From assembly GCA_945889625.1 (NCBI GenBank), contig CAMDCE010000004.1, forward strand, positions 62,001-126,000: 64,000 nt of DNA, in the 5' to 3' direction. The notes beneath the pieces were generated by a model, which saw only the letters and a list, made by a program, of their open reading frames with translations, did no database searches and was not told where the DNA came from. Each line of letters begins with the position of its first letter. The first letter of the stretch is position 1. This DNA comes from Asaia bogorensis (GTDB taxonomy: Bacteria; Pseudomonadota; Alphaproteobacteria; Reyranellales; Reyranellaceae). The translations under genes and the position numbers were made by a program. Of this stretch, positions 46,509 to 56,708 are shown piece by piece.

Positions 46509-47450
46509 TCAGCCCCGCAGCCGCGGGTTGACCAGCACGTAGGCGATGTCGGCCAGCAGGTTGAGCAGGATGTAGATCGTCGAGGTCACCAGCACCACGC
46601 CCTGGACCACGGCATAGTCCCGGTTGAAGACGGAATCGACGATCAGCTTGCCGAAGCCCGGGATGGTGAAGATCTGCTCGGTCAGCACCGCGCCCGACAG
46701 CAGCGTCCCGAACTCCAGCGCACCCAGAGTGATCACCGGTGTCAAGGCGTTGCGCAGCGCGTGCTTCAGCACGACGCGGCGCTCCTCGAGCCCCTTGGCC
46801 CGCGCGGTGCGCACGTAGTCGGCACCCATCGCCTGCAGCATGGCGCTGCGCGTGTGGCGCATCAGGACGGCCGCGAAGGCATTGCCCAGCACGAAGGCCG
46901 GCATCACCGTGGCGGCGAGGCTCGCCTGCCAGTTTTCGCCCAGCCGCACGTAGCCCGAGGCCGGCAGCCAGCCGAGCGTCACCGAGAACAGGAAGATCAT
47001 CAGAATGCCGAGCCAGAAATTCGGCGTGCTGAGCCCCCACAGGGCGAACAGGTTGGCGCCATAGTCCCAGGCGGTGTCCTTCTTCACGGCAGAGACGATG
47101 CCGGCCGGAATGCCGACGCCCAGCGCCACGATGATGGCCATGCAGGCGAGCTGCAGGGTGACCGGCAGCTTCTCGGCAACCAGCGAGGCCACCGAGCTCT
47201 TCAGCCGCATCGATTCGCCGAGGTTTCCCGAGAGCACGCCCTTGATCCAGTAGAAGTACTGGATCGGGATCGGCTCATCGAGCCGGTACTGCTGGCGGAT
47301 CTCCGCCAGCACCGCCGGGTCGCGCTCCTCGCCCGCCATGATCAGCGCCGGGTCGCCCGGCAGCAGCTGCTGCAGGCCGAAGATCATGATCGAGACGAAG
47401 AAGATCGTCGGGATGATCTGCAGCAGCCGCTGGGTGAGGTAGGAAAGCAC
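46509..47450 (-). CDS. ABC transporter permease, DppB/GsiC type
   Basis: The 313-residue six-span permease opens with LTQRLLQIIPTIFFVSIMIF. Its EAA loop is near ARAKGLEERRVVLKHALRN. It starts at GTG (47450), two bases after the binding-protein stop, and ends three bases before the DppC gene, so all three are tightly coupled. Confidence 0.92.
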   Translation of the reverse strand: MLSYLTQRLLQIIPTIFFVSIMIFGLQQLLPGDPALIMAGEERDPAVLAEIRQQYRLDEPIPIQYFYWIKGVLSGNLGESMRLKSSVASLVAEKLPVTLQLACMAIIVALGVGIPAGIVSAVKKDTAWDYGANLFALWGLSTPNFWLGILMIFLFSVTLGWLPASGYVRLGENWQASLAATVMPAFVLGNAFAAVLMRHTRSAMLQAMGADYVRTARAKGLEERRVVLKHALRNALTPVITLGALEFGTLLSGAVLTEQIFTIPGFGKLIVDSVFNRDYAVVQGVVLVTSTIYILLNLLADIAYVLVNPRLRG

Positions 47451-47452
47451 GC

Positions 47453-48982
47453 TTACTTGAGCTTGATGCCGATCACGCGCACCAGGCCGTCGGGCATCTG
47501 CTTGTAGCCCTCGACCTTGTCGGTATGAGCGACCAGCACCTGTGCGTGATAGAGGTAGGTGATCGAGCCCTCGACGAGATACTTGGCTGCGACCTTCTCG
47601 TAGGCCTTCTTGCGCTCGGCCGGATCGCTCTTGGTCCGCGCCTCCTGGTGCGCGGCGTCGACGGCCTTGTCGCAGTAGCCGCTGTTGTTCTGCGGCGAGC
47701 CGCAGGTATGGAAGGAGAAGGAGTTGCCGTCGGGATCGCTGCGTCCGCTCCAGCCGATCAAAAAGATCTGATACTCGCCATCTTCAGCCTGCTTCAGCGA
47801 GGTCGCGAACTCGGTGACGCGGATCTTGAGGTCGAAACCCGCCTCGGCGGCCATCGACTGGATGACCTCGGCGACGGCGCGCGGCTCGGGCCCATTGGGC
47901 ACCATGAGGTCGATCGCCAGCGGACCGTTGACGCCGGCTTCCTTCAAGAGCGCCTTGGCCTTGGCGACGTCGCGCTTGGGCACCGGGAACTTGTCCTGAT
48001 AGTACGGGTTCTGCGGGCTGATCCACTGGTTGCCCGGCACGAACTCGCCGTTGAACACCACCTGGTTGATGGCATCCCGGTCGATCGAGAGCTCGAGCGC
48101 ACGACGGACGCGGGCGTCCTTGGCCAGTGGCGTGTTGGCCTTGGCACCGTTGGAGAGATTGACTGTCATGCCCTGGTAGCCCAGCGACACGGCCTTGATC
48201 AGCTTGAGCTTGGGGTTGTCGCGCACCGTCTTGATGTCGGTGGCCAGCACGCGCTCGATCAGGTCGAGCCCACCCGACCTGAGGTTGGCCAGCCGCACCG
48301 TCGCGTCGACGATCGGCAGATAGGTGATCTTGTCGATGAAGACGTTCTGCTTGTTCCAGTAGTCGGCGAACTTCTCGACCACGATGCGATCCTGCTGGAC
48401 GCGTTCGACGAACTTGTACGGTCCAGCGCACACCGGCTTGAGGCCAAACTTGTCGCCGCCGGCTTCGGACGCCTTGGGCGAGACCATCATGCCGGCGCGG
48501 TCGGTGAGCTGGGCCAAGAGCGGCGAGAACGGCGCCTTGAGGTTGAGCTTGACGGTCAGCGGATCGACGACGTCGATCGATTCGATGGACGCGATCTCGG
48601 GCTTGCGGAACGAGCCCTTCATGTTGAGGTGGCGCTCGAGACTGTATTTGGCGGCGGCGGCATCGAAGGCTTCGCCGTCGTGGAACTTCACGTTCGGGCG
48701 CAGCTTGATGGTCACCGTCTTGCCGTCGGCCGAGGTCTCGTGGCCGAGTGCCAGCTGCGGCACGACGGCGAGCTTCTCGTCGATGTCGAACAGCTTGTCG
48801 CAGATCGACGCGAAGACGATGCGCCCGACATAGGTGCGCGCCAGGCTGGGATCGAGCACGTCGGGATCCTCAGCGAGGCCGATGCGGAGGTGGCTCTGGG
48901 CCAGCGCGCTGCCTGTTATCGCGGTGGCCATCGCGCCGGAAACCGCGATGGTGAGCGCGAACGAAAGGGCAAATTTCTTCAT
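47453..48982 (-). CDS. ABC transporter substrate-binding protein (SBP_bac_5, GsiB-like position)
   Basis: The 509-residue protein has a Sec signal peptide ([20 protein letters not shown], cut near ALA-QS) and a family-5 fold ([31 protein letters not shown]). Its start overlaps the upstream ATPase stop by four bases. It delivers ligand to the permeases downstream. Gamma-glutamyl peptides are a reasonable guess from the linked transferase, not from its own sequence. Confidence 0.9.
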   Translation of the reverse strand: MKKFALSFALTIAVSGAMATAITGSALAQSHLRIGLAEDPDVLDPSLARTYVGRIVFASICDKLFDIDEKLAVVPQLALGHETSADGKTVTIKLRPNVKFHDGEAFDAAAAKYSLERHLNMKGSFRKPEIASIESIDVVDPLTVKLNLKAPFSPLLAQLTDRAGMMVSPKASEAGGDKFGLKPVCAGPYKFVERVQQDRIVVEKFADYWNKQNVFIDKITYLPIVDATVRLANLRSGGLDLIERVLATDIKTVRDNPKLKLIKAVSLGYQGMTVNLSNGAKANTPLAKDARVRRALELSIDRDAINQVVFNGEFVPGNQWISPQNPYYQDKFPVPKRDVAKAKALLKEAGVNGPLAIDLMVPNGPEPRAVAEVIQSMAAEAGFDLKIRVTEFATSLKQAEDGEYQIFLIGWSGRSDPDGNSFSFHTCGSPQNNSGYCDKAVDAAHQEARTKSDPAERKKAYEKVAAKYLVEGSITYLYHAQVLVAHTDKVEGYKQMPDGLVRVIGIKLK

Positions 48983-50055
48983 GATGCCTCCTGTGCAGAA
49001 ACGAACGCCGCCTGAAGGCGGTCTAGTCTGATGCGGTCCTGGTTTTGGCTGGATGCCTCGATGAGCGTGGGCGACGGCGGAAATTCAGGCCACCACGGGC
49101 AGGCCGTGGCATGTCCCTTGTCGTCGACGGCGAGAACCGGCTCGTCGCGGCGGCAGGACTCGCGCGCAAAGCGGCAGCGCGTATGGAAGCGGCAACCGGG
49201 CGGCGGCGCAGTAGCGCTCGGGATGTCGCCTTCCAGCAGCGCGCGCTCGCGCACCGCCGTCGGATCGGGCAGGGGCACGGCCGCGAGCAGGGCGCGCGTG
49301 TAGGGATGGCGCGGGTTGCGGAACAGTTCCTCGGTCGTTGCCGTCTCCACGATCTTGCCCAAGTACATTACGGCGATGCGGTCGGCGATGTGCTTCACAA
49401 CCGCGAGATCGTGGCTGACGAAGATATAGGCCAGGCCAAAGCGCCGCTGCAGCGTGCGCATCAGGTTGATCACCTGCGCCTGGATCGACACGTCGAGCGC
49501 CGAAACCGGCTCGTCGGCCACGATCAGCCTGGGCTCGACGGCAAGGGCGCGGGCGATCGCCAGACGCTGGCGCTGGCCGCCGGAGAATTCATGCGGATAG
49601 CGCCGCGCATGCTCTGGCCTCAGGCCGACCAGTTCCAGAAGTTCGGCGACGCGGACCCGGCGCTGGCCCTGGTCGCCGGCAAGCCCGTGCAGCATCAGAG
49701 GTTCGCCCAGCATGGCGCCCACCGTCATGCGCGGATTGAGCGAGGCGTAGGGATCCTGGAAGATCACCTGCAGGCGCTGGCGCCGCGCCCGCATTGCCGT
49801 GGCGCCGAGCGCCAGCAGATCGACATCCTCGAAGCGAACGCTGCCGGCCGTCGGCTCGATCAGGCGCAGCACCAGGCGCCCGACCGTCGACTTGCCGCAG
49901 CCCGACTCGCCTACGATGGCCAGCGTCTCGCCTTCATTGAGATGGATATCGATGCCGTCGACGGCGCGGACATGGCCCGACACCAGGCCCAACACGCCGC
50001 GCCGTACCGGGAAATGCTTGACCAGACCCGCGACCTCAAGCAGCGGCCCTCTCAT
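48979..50055 (-). CDS. ABC transporter ATPase, DppF/OppF type
   Basis: The 358-residue ATPase has Walker A (GESGCGKS), signature (FSGGQRQR), Walker B ([12 protein letters not shown]) and the Cys C-terminus ([14 protein letters not shown]). A 30-residue tail beyond the usual end ([15 protein letters not shown]) is an oddity. It overlaps the binding-protein gene by four bases. Confidence 0.92.
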   Translation of the reverse strand: MRGPLLEVAGLVKHFPVRRGVLGLVSGHVRAVDGIDIHLNEGETLAIVGESGCGKSTVGRLVLRLIEPTAGSVRFEDVDLLALGATAMRARRQRLQVIFQDPYASLNPRMTVGAMLGEPLMLHGLAGDQGQRRVRVAELLELVGLRPEHARRYPHEFSGGQRQRLAIARALAVEPRLIVADEPVSALDVSIQAQVINLMRTLQRRFGLAYIFVSHDLAVVKHIADRIAVMYLGKIVETATTEELFRNPRHPYTRALLAAVPLPDPTAVRERALLEGDIPSATAPPPGCRFHTRCRFARESCRRDEPVLAVDDKGHATACPWWPEFPPSPTLIEASSQNQDRIRLDRLQAAFVSAQEAS

Positions 50056-50079
50056 GGCAGCGCACTCATGCCAGCACGC

Positions 50080-51075
50080 TCACAGCAACACCTGGGCCAG
50101 CGGCGCGCGGCGGCACCGGCTGAAATGACCCGGCGTCACCTCGGCAAGCGCCGGCACGCGCAGCCTACAGGCCGGCTCGACGAACGGACAGCGCGCTGCG
50201 AAGCGGCAACCCTCGATCGGCTGGCTCATGTCGGGCACGCGGCCTTCGATCGAGGGCAGCTGTTCGCGCTTCTCGTCGAGGCGCGGGATCGATCCCAGGA
50301 GGCCCACCGTGTAGGGATGCTCGGGTCGGGCGAACAGATCGCGGACAGGAGCACGCTCGACGATCTGGCCGGCGTACATGACGGCCACGTCGTCGGCCAT
50401 CTCGGCCACCACGCCGAGGTCGTGGGTGATCAAGATGATGGCGGTGCCGGTGTCGTGTCGCAGGTTCCGCATGAGGTCGAGGATCTGCGCCTGGATGGTG
50501 ACGTCGAGCGCCGTGGTCGGTTCGTCGGCGATCAGCAGCTGCGGGCCGCAGGCCAGCGCCATGGCGATCATGGCGCGCTGGCGCTGCCCGCCCGACAGCT
50601 TGTGCGGATAATCGTCGACCCGCTTCTCAGGGCTCGGGATATGCACCACCTTCAGCATCTCGACCGCGCGCGCCCGCGCCTCGGCGGCGCCGAGGCCCTG
50701 ATGGCGCTGGATCGCCTCGACGATCTGGTCGCCGATCGTGTAGGCCGGGTTGAGCGACGTCATCGGCTCCTGGAAGATCATGGCGAGCTGGGCGCCGCGC
50801 AGGTCACGCAGCTCACGGGCCCCGATCTTCAGCAGGTCGCGGCCCCCGAATTGGACTTCGCCGCTCACCGTCGAATTCTCCGGCGGCAGCAACCCCATGA
50901 CCGCGAGCGACGTCACCGATTTGCCGCAGCCCGACTCACCCACGAGTCCGAGCGTATGGCCGCGCTGCAGCGAAAGGTCGATGCCGTCGACCGCGCGGAC
51001 GGTGCCGTCGTCGGTGGCGAAGCTTACCGACAAGCCGCGCAGATCGAGCAACGGCCCAGTTTGAGCCTCGCTCAT
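50080..51075 (-). CDS. ABC transporter ATPase, DppD/OppD type
   Basis: The 331-residue ATPase has Walker A (GESGCGKS), signature (LSGGQRQR), Walker B ([12 protein letters not shown]) and a Cys-rich C-terminus ([14 protein letters not shown]). It is six bases downstream of the gamma-glutamyltransferase gene and 24 bases upstream of the DppF-type gene. Confidence 0.92.
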   Translation of the reverse strand: MSEAQTGPLLDLRGLSVSFATDDGTVRAVDGIDLSLQRGHTLGLVGESGCGKSVTSLAVMGLLPPENSTVSGEVQFGGRDLLKIGARELRDLRGAQLAMIFQEPMTSLNPAYTIGDQIVEAIQRHQGLGAAEARARAVEMLKVVHIPSPEKRVDDYPHKLSGGQRQRAMIAMALACGPQLLIADEPTTALDVTIQAQILDLMRNLRHDTGTAIILITHDLGVVAEMADDVAVMYAGQIVERAPVRDLFARPEHPYTVGLLGSIPRLDEKREQLPSIEGRVPDMSQPIEGCRFAARCPFVEPACRLRVPALAEVTPGHFSRCRRAPLAQVLL

Positions 51076-51081
51076 TTGTGC

Positions 51082-52887
51082 CTAGCGTCCTGCCGCGTAG
51101 CCCTGCATGCCGCGCGGGTTGGCCGCCGCCTTGCGCCACGGATCGTCGCGCGTGGCGGCAGTGAGGCGGCCTTCCGACCACTCGTCGTTGAGTTCGACTT
51201 CATGGCCGCGGCGACGCAATTCCTGGACCGTTTCGGCCGGGATGCGACCTTCCAGCACCAGTACGCCGGGGCGGGCGGTGCGCGGCCAGAAGGAACTGGG
51301 GAAATGCTCGCTGTGCCAGGCCGGCGCGTCGATCGCCTCCTGCAGGTTCATGCCGCAATGGACATGGCGCAGGAACATCTGGGTGATCCACTGCTCCTGC
51401 TGGTCGCCGCCCGGCGAGCCCCAGACCATGTACGGCTCGCCGTCGCGATGGGCGAGCGTCGGCGTCAGCGTCGTGCGCGGCCGCTTGCCCGGCGCCAGCG
51501 AGGAGGGCTGACCCTCCTCGAGCCAGCAGATCTGGCCGCGCGTGCTGATCGGGAAGCCGAGCTCGGGAACCACCGGCGAGCCGTGCAGCCAGCCACCCGA
51601 CGGCGTGGCCGAGACCATGTTGCCGTCCTTGTCGACGATGTCGAAATGGACGGTATCGCCGCTCATCTGGCCCATGCGGCCGACCGTCGGCTCGCCGGCA
51701 CCGCTTGACGCCACCGCAGCGCGCGAGCCGTCGGCGCGGCGCAGCTTGACCACGCCGCCATAGCCGTCGACCTTGCCCGGCCGTTGCTCGAGCGAGGCCC
51801 TGGCGGGATCGATGAGCTTGCGGCGATCGGCGTTGTAGGCCTCCGAAAGCAGCGTCTGCATCGGCACGTCGACGAACTTCGGATCGCCGTAGAAGGCCTC
51901 GCGATCGGCGAAGGCCAGTTTGCTTGCCTCGACGACTGAGTGGATGAAGTCGGCGCTGGTCGGATCGGCGCCGTCGAGATTGAAGCCCTTGAGCAGGGCG
52001 AGCTGTTGCAGCGTTACCGGACTCTGCGCCCAGGGGCCCGCCTTGCACACCGTATAGCGGCCGTAGTCGTAGGTGAGCGGCGCCTCGACGGTGGCCTGCC
52101 ACTTGGCCATGTCGTCGCCGCGCAGCAGACCTTTGTTGCGCTTGCCCGAGACGTCCAGGATCTCCTGGTTCGTGTAGAAGCGGTCGATCGCCTCGGCGAC
52201 GAAGCCCTGGCCCCACGCCTTGCGCGCGCGCTCGATCTCGGCCTCGCGGTCGCCGCCGCCCGCTTGGGCTTCCTTCAGGAGCCGCGCGTAGGTGTTGCCC
52301 ACGGCGGTGTTGCGGAACAGCGAGGCCGGCGCCGGCACCTTGTTGCCGGGGAGATAGACCGCGGCAGAGGTCGGCCAGTTGGCGCGGAAATTGTCCTGCA
52401 CCGTGGCGATGGTGGCCGAGGCGCGCTCGACCAGCGGATGGCCGCCGAGCCAGTAGCCGATCGCCGGCGCCAGCACGTCGGCGACACGCATGGTCCCGTA
52501 GTCGCGCAGCATCAGCATGTAGGCGTCGAAGGTGCCGGGCACACAGGCCGGCAGCAGGCCGGTGCCGGGAATCAGGTCGAGGCCGAGGCCTTTGAAGTGG
52601 CCGATGTTGGCGAGCGCCGGCATGGTGCCCTGACCGCAGATAACCTCGGTCTTGCCGCGCTTTACTGCGTGGAAGATCAGTGGCACGTCGCCGCCGGGGC
52701 CACAGAGATGCGGCTCGACGACCTGCAGGGTAAAGGCGGTAGCGACCGCGGCGTCGAAGGCGTTGCCGCCGCGTTCGAGGATGCCCATGCCGACCGCCGT
52801 GGCGATCCAGTGGGTCGAGGTCACGACTCCGAACGTGCCGACGATCTCCGGACGGGTGGTGAACGGGTTCGGGTTGATCAGTTTCAC
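51082..52887 (-). CDS. Gamma-glutamyltransferase family protein
   Basis: The 601-residue Ntn-hydrolase has the N-terminal GGNAFDAAVATAFTLQVVEPHLCGPGGD region and the autoprocessing/nucleophile Thr412 in GDTVHFDIVDKDGNMVS (GGT consensus DTTHF). It should cleave gamma-glutamyl bonds after self-cleavage into two subunits. No signal peptide is evident, unlike secreted Ggt, suggesting cytoplasmic action after import. It starts at GTG (52887) and leads the ABC operon. Confidence 0.88.
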   Translation of the reverse strand: MKLINPNPFTTRPEIVGTFGVVTSTHWIATAVGMGILERGGNAFDAAVATAFTLQVVEPHLCGPGGDVPLIFHAVKRGKTEVICGQGTMPALANIGHFKGLGLDLIPGTGLLPACVPGTFDAYMLMLRDYGTMRVADVLAPAIGYWLGGHPLVERASATIATVQDNFRANWPTSAAVYLPGNKVPAPASLFRNTAVGNTYARLLKEAQAGGGDREAEIERARKAWGQGFVAEAIDRFYTNQEILDVSGKRNKGLLRGDDMAKWQATVEAPLTYDYGRYTVCKAGPWAQSPVTLQQLALLKGFNLDGADPTSADFIHSVVEASKLAFADREAFYGDPKFVDVPMQTLLSEAYNADRRKLIDPARASLEQRPGKVDGYGGVVKLRRADGSRAAVASSGAGEPTVGRMGQMSGDTVHFDIVDKDGNMVSATPSGGWLHGSPVVPELGFPISTRGQICWLEEGQPSSLAPGKRPRTTLTPTLAHRDGEPYMVWGSPGGDQQEQWITQMFLRHVHCGMNLQEAIDAPAWHSEHFPSSFWPRTARPGVLVLEGRIPAETVQELRRRGHEVELNDEWSEGRLTAATRDDPWRKAAANPRGMQGYAAGR

Positions 52888-52972
52888 GGGGGCAAGCCTC
52901 CTCGGGGCGCGGAAGCCCGAGACCTTAAGGTGCCGCGAACCGCTCGGCTAGGGTGAGCGGCGGTCCGACATC

Positions 52973-52992
52973 TGTCCCACTCTGCTGGGACA
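52973..52992. repeat. Hairpin between ygfZ-like and gamma-glutamyltransferase genes
   Basis: Perfect 7-bp arms TGTCCCA/TGGGACA enclose CTCTGC. A third TGTCCCA follows near 53028. It lies upstream of the gamma-glutamyltransferase operon and could be an operator or attenuator. Confidence 0.4.
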
Positions 52993-53067
52993 GCTCCGAT
53001 ATCGATGGAACCTGGTTTTTGGGCGGTTTGTCCCACGTCCCGGAGATGGGTGGCGGGTGGAACGCCC

Positions 53068-53943
53068 TCAGGAAGGCTGTTCGGGAAGCCGCATCCACCG
53101 GGGCACTTCGGGCACGATCCGGGCGTCGTCGGCCGTCAGGGTGCCGCCGTGCGTTGCTTCGAGCCGCAGCATGGCGATGGCGCGGTTGCCGGAACCGGAT
53201 CGGATTTCACCTACATCCAGGCCATCGAGATGAACCGCCGTGCCCGGCGCGGGCAGGGGGCCTTCGACCCGCACGGGGAAGAGCCGCTTCCTCACCAGGC
53301 CGCGATACTTGGTGCGGGCCGTCAGCTCCTGGCCCATGTAGCAGCCCTTCTGCCAATCGACGCCGTTCAGCTCGTCGAAGCCGCTTTCGAGCAGCAGTGC
53401 CTTCTCGACGGGCAAGTCGCGGCTGCCGTCGGGGACGCCGAGTTCGAGGCGCAGAGAGTCATAGGCTTCTGGTTCAACCAACTTTGCGCCCTTGGCAGCA
53501 AGAACGAGTGACACTTGTTTGTTGACCGGCGCCAGTACACGTACGCCGAGCTCGTGTAGCCGTGGGTCGACGAAGGAAATCGTGTCGCTGAGCGGCAAGA
53601 CCTGCTCTGCGTCGGCACCGAAGACTACCCAGACGTCCATCGCGGCGCTGCGATCCTCGACCGTCACCTTCGAACGCAGCGTGTACATCTTGAGCTTCCT
53701 GGCCAGCGCCGGAGCGCGCTCGCGCTCGGTTTCGAGCAGCAAGGTGTCGTCGCCGCCGTCGATCACGAACATGTCGTTCAGGAACCGACCCTGCGGCGTC
53801 AGCAACGCCGCCCAGATTGCACGATCGGCTTTGACCTTCGTGGTATCGTTGGAGATCAGCCCCTGCAGGAACTCGACGCGGTCGGGACCGCCTACGGCGA
53901 TGACGCTGCGGTGGGCAAGCAGGCAAAAGGAAAGTTTACTCAT
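53068..53943 (-). CDS. ygfZ: Folate-binding YgfZ/GcvT-related protein
   Basis: The 291-residue protein has the family signature KGCYMGQE at 199-206, with Cys201, and the GcvT-like N-terminus (FLQGLISNDTTKV). YgfZ/Iba57 proteins use folate to help assemble or repair iron-sulfur clusters. The ATG at 53943 (MSKLSF) is the natural start; the frame is open 36 bp further. It is 48 bp downstream of the membrane lipase gene on the same strand. Confidence 0.9.
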   Translation of the reverse strand: MSKLSFCLLAHRSVIAVGGPDRVEFLQGLISNDTTKVKADRAIWAALLTPQGRFLNDMFVIDGGDDTLLLETERERAPALARKLKMYTLRSKVTVEDRSAAMDVWVVFGADAEQVLPLSDTISFVDPRLHELGVRVLAPVNKQVSLVLAAKGAKLVEPEAYDSLRLELGVPDGSRDLPVEKALLLESGFDELNGVDWQKGCYMGQELTARTKYRGLVRKRLFPVRVEGPLPAPGTAVHLDGLDVGEIRSGSGNRAIAMLRLEATHGGTLTADDARIVPEVPRWMRLPEQPS

Positions 53944-53991
53944 TCGCCATAAGATTGGGCGCGGCTCGGCGCAATGCAAGGTCCGTGTGCT

Positions 53992-56568
53992 TCAGCGACC
54001 CTTCTTCACGTGGCAAAAGGGCCGCCGCCATTTGGCCGGGGCGTCGGAGTGAGCATCGGCATCGCACACCCAGTCCTTCGGCTTGGGCCATCTGAGGGCG
54101 CAGACGTCCGTCGCCTCCTGATCGTCACGCGATTCGCCGCTGAGCCTGGCGAGGCGAACGCAAAGCCGGAAGAATTCCGCCTGATTGCCGCACCAGTCGT
54201 CGATCACGCCCTTGTCGTCCTTGTCCAACCCGAGCATCCGTCGCATGACGTCGCGGCCGGCCTTGGAGTCGTGCCAGCTCATGGTCGGGCCCTTCAGGTG
54301 ATCGACCCGACACTGCCTGAAATGGAAGAAGTCGTTGTGGTCGTCCAGCCCGAGGCGGAACCGCACTTCATTTATGTCGAGCCCGGCCTTCGTCTTGTCG
54401 ATGAGCCTGTTGCGCACCTCCAGGCGAAGATCGCTGATGCGGTCGGACAAGGCGGTGGCGGCCGCTTCGCCGCGGGCAGTTCGGCCATCGTAGAGCGCGA
54501 GCAGCGGGTCGGCGAGTGCGCGGGAATCGTCGCGAGCATCGACCGGACACTCGTCCCATCCGTTGCCTGGATGCCTCACGGGCGTCGGCCGCGAATTGTC
54601 TTTCGTACGGTCACAGTCGGGTGGTGCGGGGTTCTTGCCGCCATCGGTGCGAAGCAGAAGCTGGTCTATCGACGGATCGCTGCTGATCAATATGGCTATC
54701 GGGACGACCTGATTCGGGCCGGTCTGGACCTCGCTGACCCGCTCGACGAGATATCGCAGCACCTCGTCGGCGGTGAACGCGCCGAAATTCTCGAACAGGC
54801 CTCCGTCGATCACGCGCGTCCAGACCTTTCCGTCGCGATCGCGCAGTGCTCCGGTGGGCGAGATGACCGGAAAGCGCGCGCTCATGGTGACGGCGGTGCT
54901 GACGGGGACATCGGACTGCATGATGTCGATGGCGTCGTACCGGTTGATGCCGCCGGACATGTTCGCCCTGCCGGCAGGCCCGCCGGTCCAGAAGCTGGCA
55001 TTCGACATGATAATGCGCTTGCCCTTCTCGACCGAGGTGCCGTTGAGGACGAGCAGGGGCCACGGCCGGTCGCCGCCGAAGGCGCTGTTGAAGCCGTCCG
55101 TCCAGGCAAGCGGCTTGCTGCCCTCGCCGAGACGACTGTTCTTCCAGGCCTCCTCCCAGGACTTCTCGATTGCCGCCGCCCGGTCGCCGGGCTGCAGCCA
55201 GTCGGGAAGCAGCAGCGGCACTCCGCTGCTCGACGGAAGGTCGACATAAAGGCCTGCGGCAAGGGCGGGACCGAGAAAGTCGTTCATCACGAAGGCACGG
55301 CCCTTGGCCGCCGCGCTCGAAACTACCGCCGAGCCCTTGCCGTCGGGGCTGGCACGGCGATCCACCTCGACGATCGACCGGAACACCGCGGCGCCGAGAG
55401 AACCGCCGGACACGCCGCTGATCATGAACAGCCGGTCGGCGAAGCGCTCTTCGCGCTGCGCGATTTCCCCGAGAACCTGGGTCGTCCAGAACGCCGCGCG
55501 ACTGGCGCCTCCTGCCGTAGCCACAACGATCAAGGGCGATGCCACGACCTTCGATTGGCCGATCGGTTTGGTCATCGCCGGTTCGGTGTTCTCTTTCCAC
55601 CAGGCGAGGAAGGCCTGTTTGAGCATCGGACGTTTGACTTCGACCGGACAATGGCGGGCGGGATCGGTGGACCCGGCGAGGCTGCGGCAGGTCCGCACGT
55701 CATGGATGTCGCCCAACCAGCCCGGCGCCAACACGAGCCAGATCAGGGCGAGCTCGAACAACGGAAAGCGCGCGCGCGCTCCCATGATCACCATGAGGCT
55801 GGTTATGGGCACAATGAGGGCGAGGCCGAACAGAACGGCCGGTACGGCGCCGCGGAAGTGAGCGCTTGTTCCGACCGGATCGTAGGCGAACAGAACATAG
55901 AAAAGCGGCGTCGCCAGAAGCGAGAGCCAGAAAAAGGCGCGGGCGATGGGATTGGTGATAAGTCCCCGGATCGTCTGAACCGGCTCAGGGTTCAGCGCCA
56001 GCGCCTGGGTCAGGCGGGGACCGGGCGTGGCACGAGGCCGGTCGATGATGAAATGAACAGCCGGTTTGCGCAGCCAGACGACGGAGTAAAAGATCACGGC
56101 GTAGCCGGCAAACAGCCACATGTTGTGACGGAGCTGCCGGGCGTTATCGTCGTCTCCGGCGTCGTCGTAGGTCTTGCTGGCCTCGCGAAAGGCCAGGGCA
56201 ACGGCCACAATCGCGAGTGTGCCGATGACACGCGGCCCGTGGTCGAGGCAGATCTCGCGCCAACGTTGCCGCCACTGTGGTCCGGGATCCCGATCCGGCT
56301 GGGGGCGGGCGAAGTCATATTCGAGGGTAGTGCGGGCCCAATACCAGGCGACAACCGCCCAGAACGACACGGCCATGAAAATCCAGCCGTCGAACGTTGT
56401 TGTGCCGCCGCCGGCGATCACGATGTCGCGCGCCTGATCGGTCTTCCAGATCAGGAGCAGGCCGACAGCTACGGACAGAGCGGGCGCGCGACACGCCCAC
56501 AGCACTCTCACCGCGGTCAGTATGACGAACCAAGCGGCGGCCAAGCCGGCAATGCAGCGATCGATCAT
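53992..56568 (-). CDS. Large integral-membrane patatin-like lipase
   Basis: The 858-residue protein has about seven predicted membrane segments in its first 285 residues. A patatin-type domain follows: the oxyanion stretch TAGGAS (351-356), nucleophile Ser387 in GVSGGS and catalytic Asp588 in DGGLFENFG. A C-terminal helical region of about 200 residues ends Arg/Lys-rich. Patatins hydrolyse acyl esters of lipids. An N-terminal multi-span membrane module of this size is uncommon in the family. No genes for a partner are evident. Confidence 0.82.
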   Translation of the reverse strand: MIDRCIAGLAAAWFVILTAVRVLWACRAPALSVAVGLLLIWKTDQARDIVIAGGGTTTFDGWIFMAVSFWAVVAWYWARTTLEYDFARPQPDRDPGPQWRQRWREICLDHGPRVIGTLAIVAVALAFREASKTYDDAGDDDNARQLRHNMWLFAGYAVIFYSVVWLRKPAVHFIIDRPRATPGPRLTQALALNPEPVQTIRGLITNPIARAFFWLSLLATPLFYVLFAYDPVGTSAHFRGAVPAVLFGLALIVPITSLMVIMGARARFPLFELALIWLVLAPGWLGDIHDVRTCRSLAGSTDPARHCPVEVKRPMLKQAFLAWWKENTEPAMTKPIGQSKVVASPLIVVATAGGASRAAFWTTQVLGEIAQREERFADRLFMISGVSGGSLGAAVFRSIVEVDRRASPDGKGSAVVSSAAAKGRAFVMNDFLGPALAAGLYVDLPSSSGVPLLLPDWLQPGDRAAAIEKSWEEAWKNSRLGEGSKPLAWTDGFNSAFGGDRPWPLLVLNGTSVEKGKRIIMSNASFWTGGPAGRANMSGGINRYDAIDIMQSDVPVSTAVTMSARFPVISPTGALRDRDGKVWTRVIDGGLFENFGAFTADEVLRYLVERVSEVQTGPNQVVPIAILISSDPSIDQLLLRTDGGKNPAPPDCDRTKDNSRPTPVRHPGNGWDECPVDARDDSRALADPLLALYDGRTARGEAAATALSDRISDLRLEVRNRLIDKTKAGLDINEVRFRLGLDDHNDFFHFRQCRVDHLKGPTMSWHDSKAGRDVMRRMLGLDKDDKGVIDDWCGNQAEFFRLCVRLARLSGESRDDQEATDVCALRWPKPKDWVCDADAHSDAPAKWRRPFCHVKKGR

Positions 56569-56708
56569 GATTGGGTCCCCGCGGAACCAATATTAGTTCA
56601 CGCCCCCTGCACGTCATACGTGCACGAATGCAGAACTTGCTAACCCTGTGGGGTAGCCGCCAATCTGGTCGAGGCTTGGTGCGCGCCCGCCTTTTTTACC
56701 GGCGCCCC

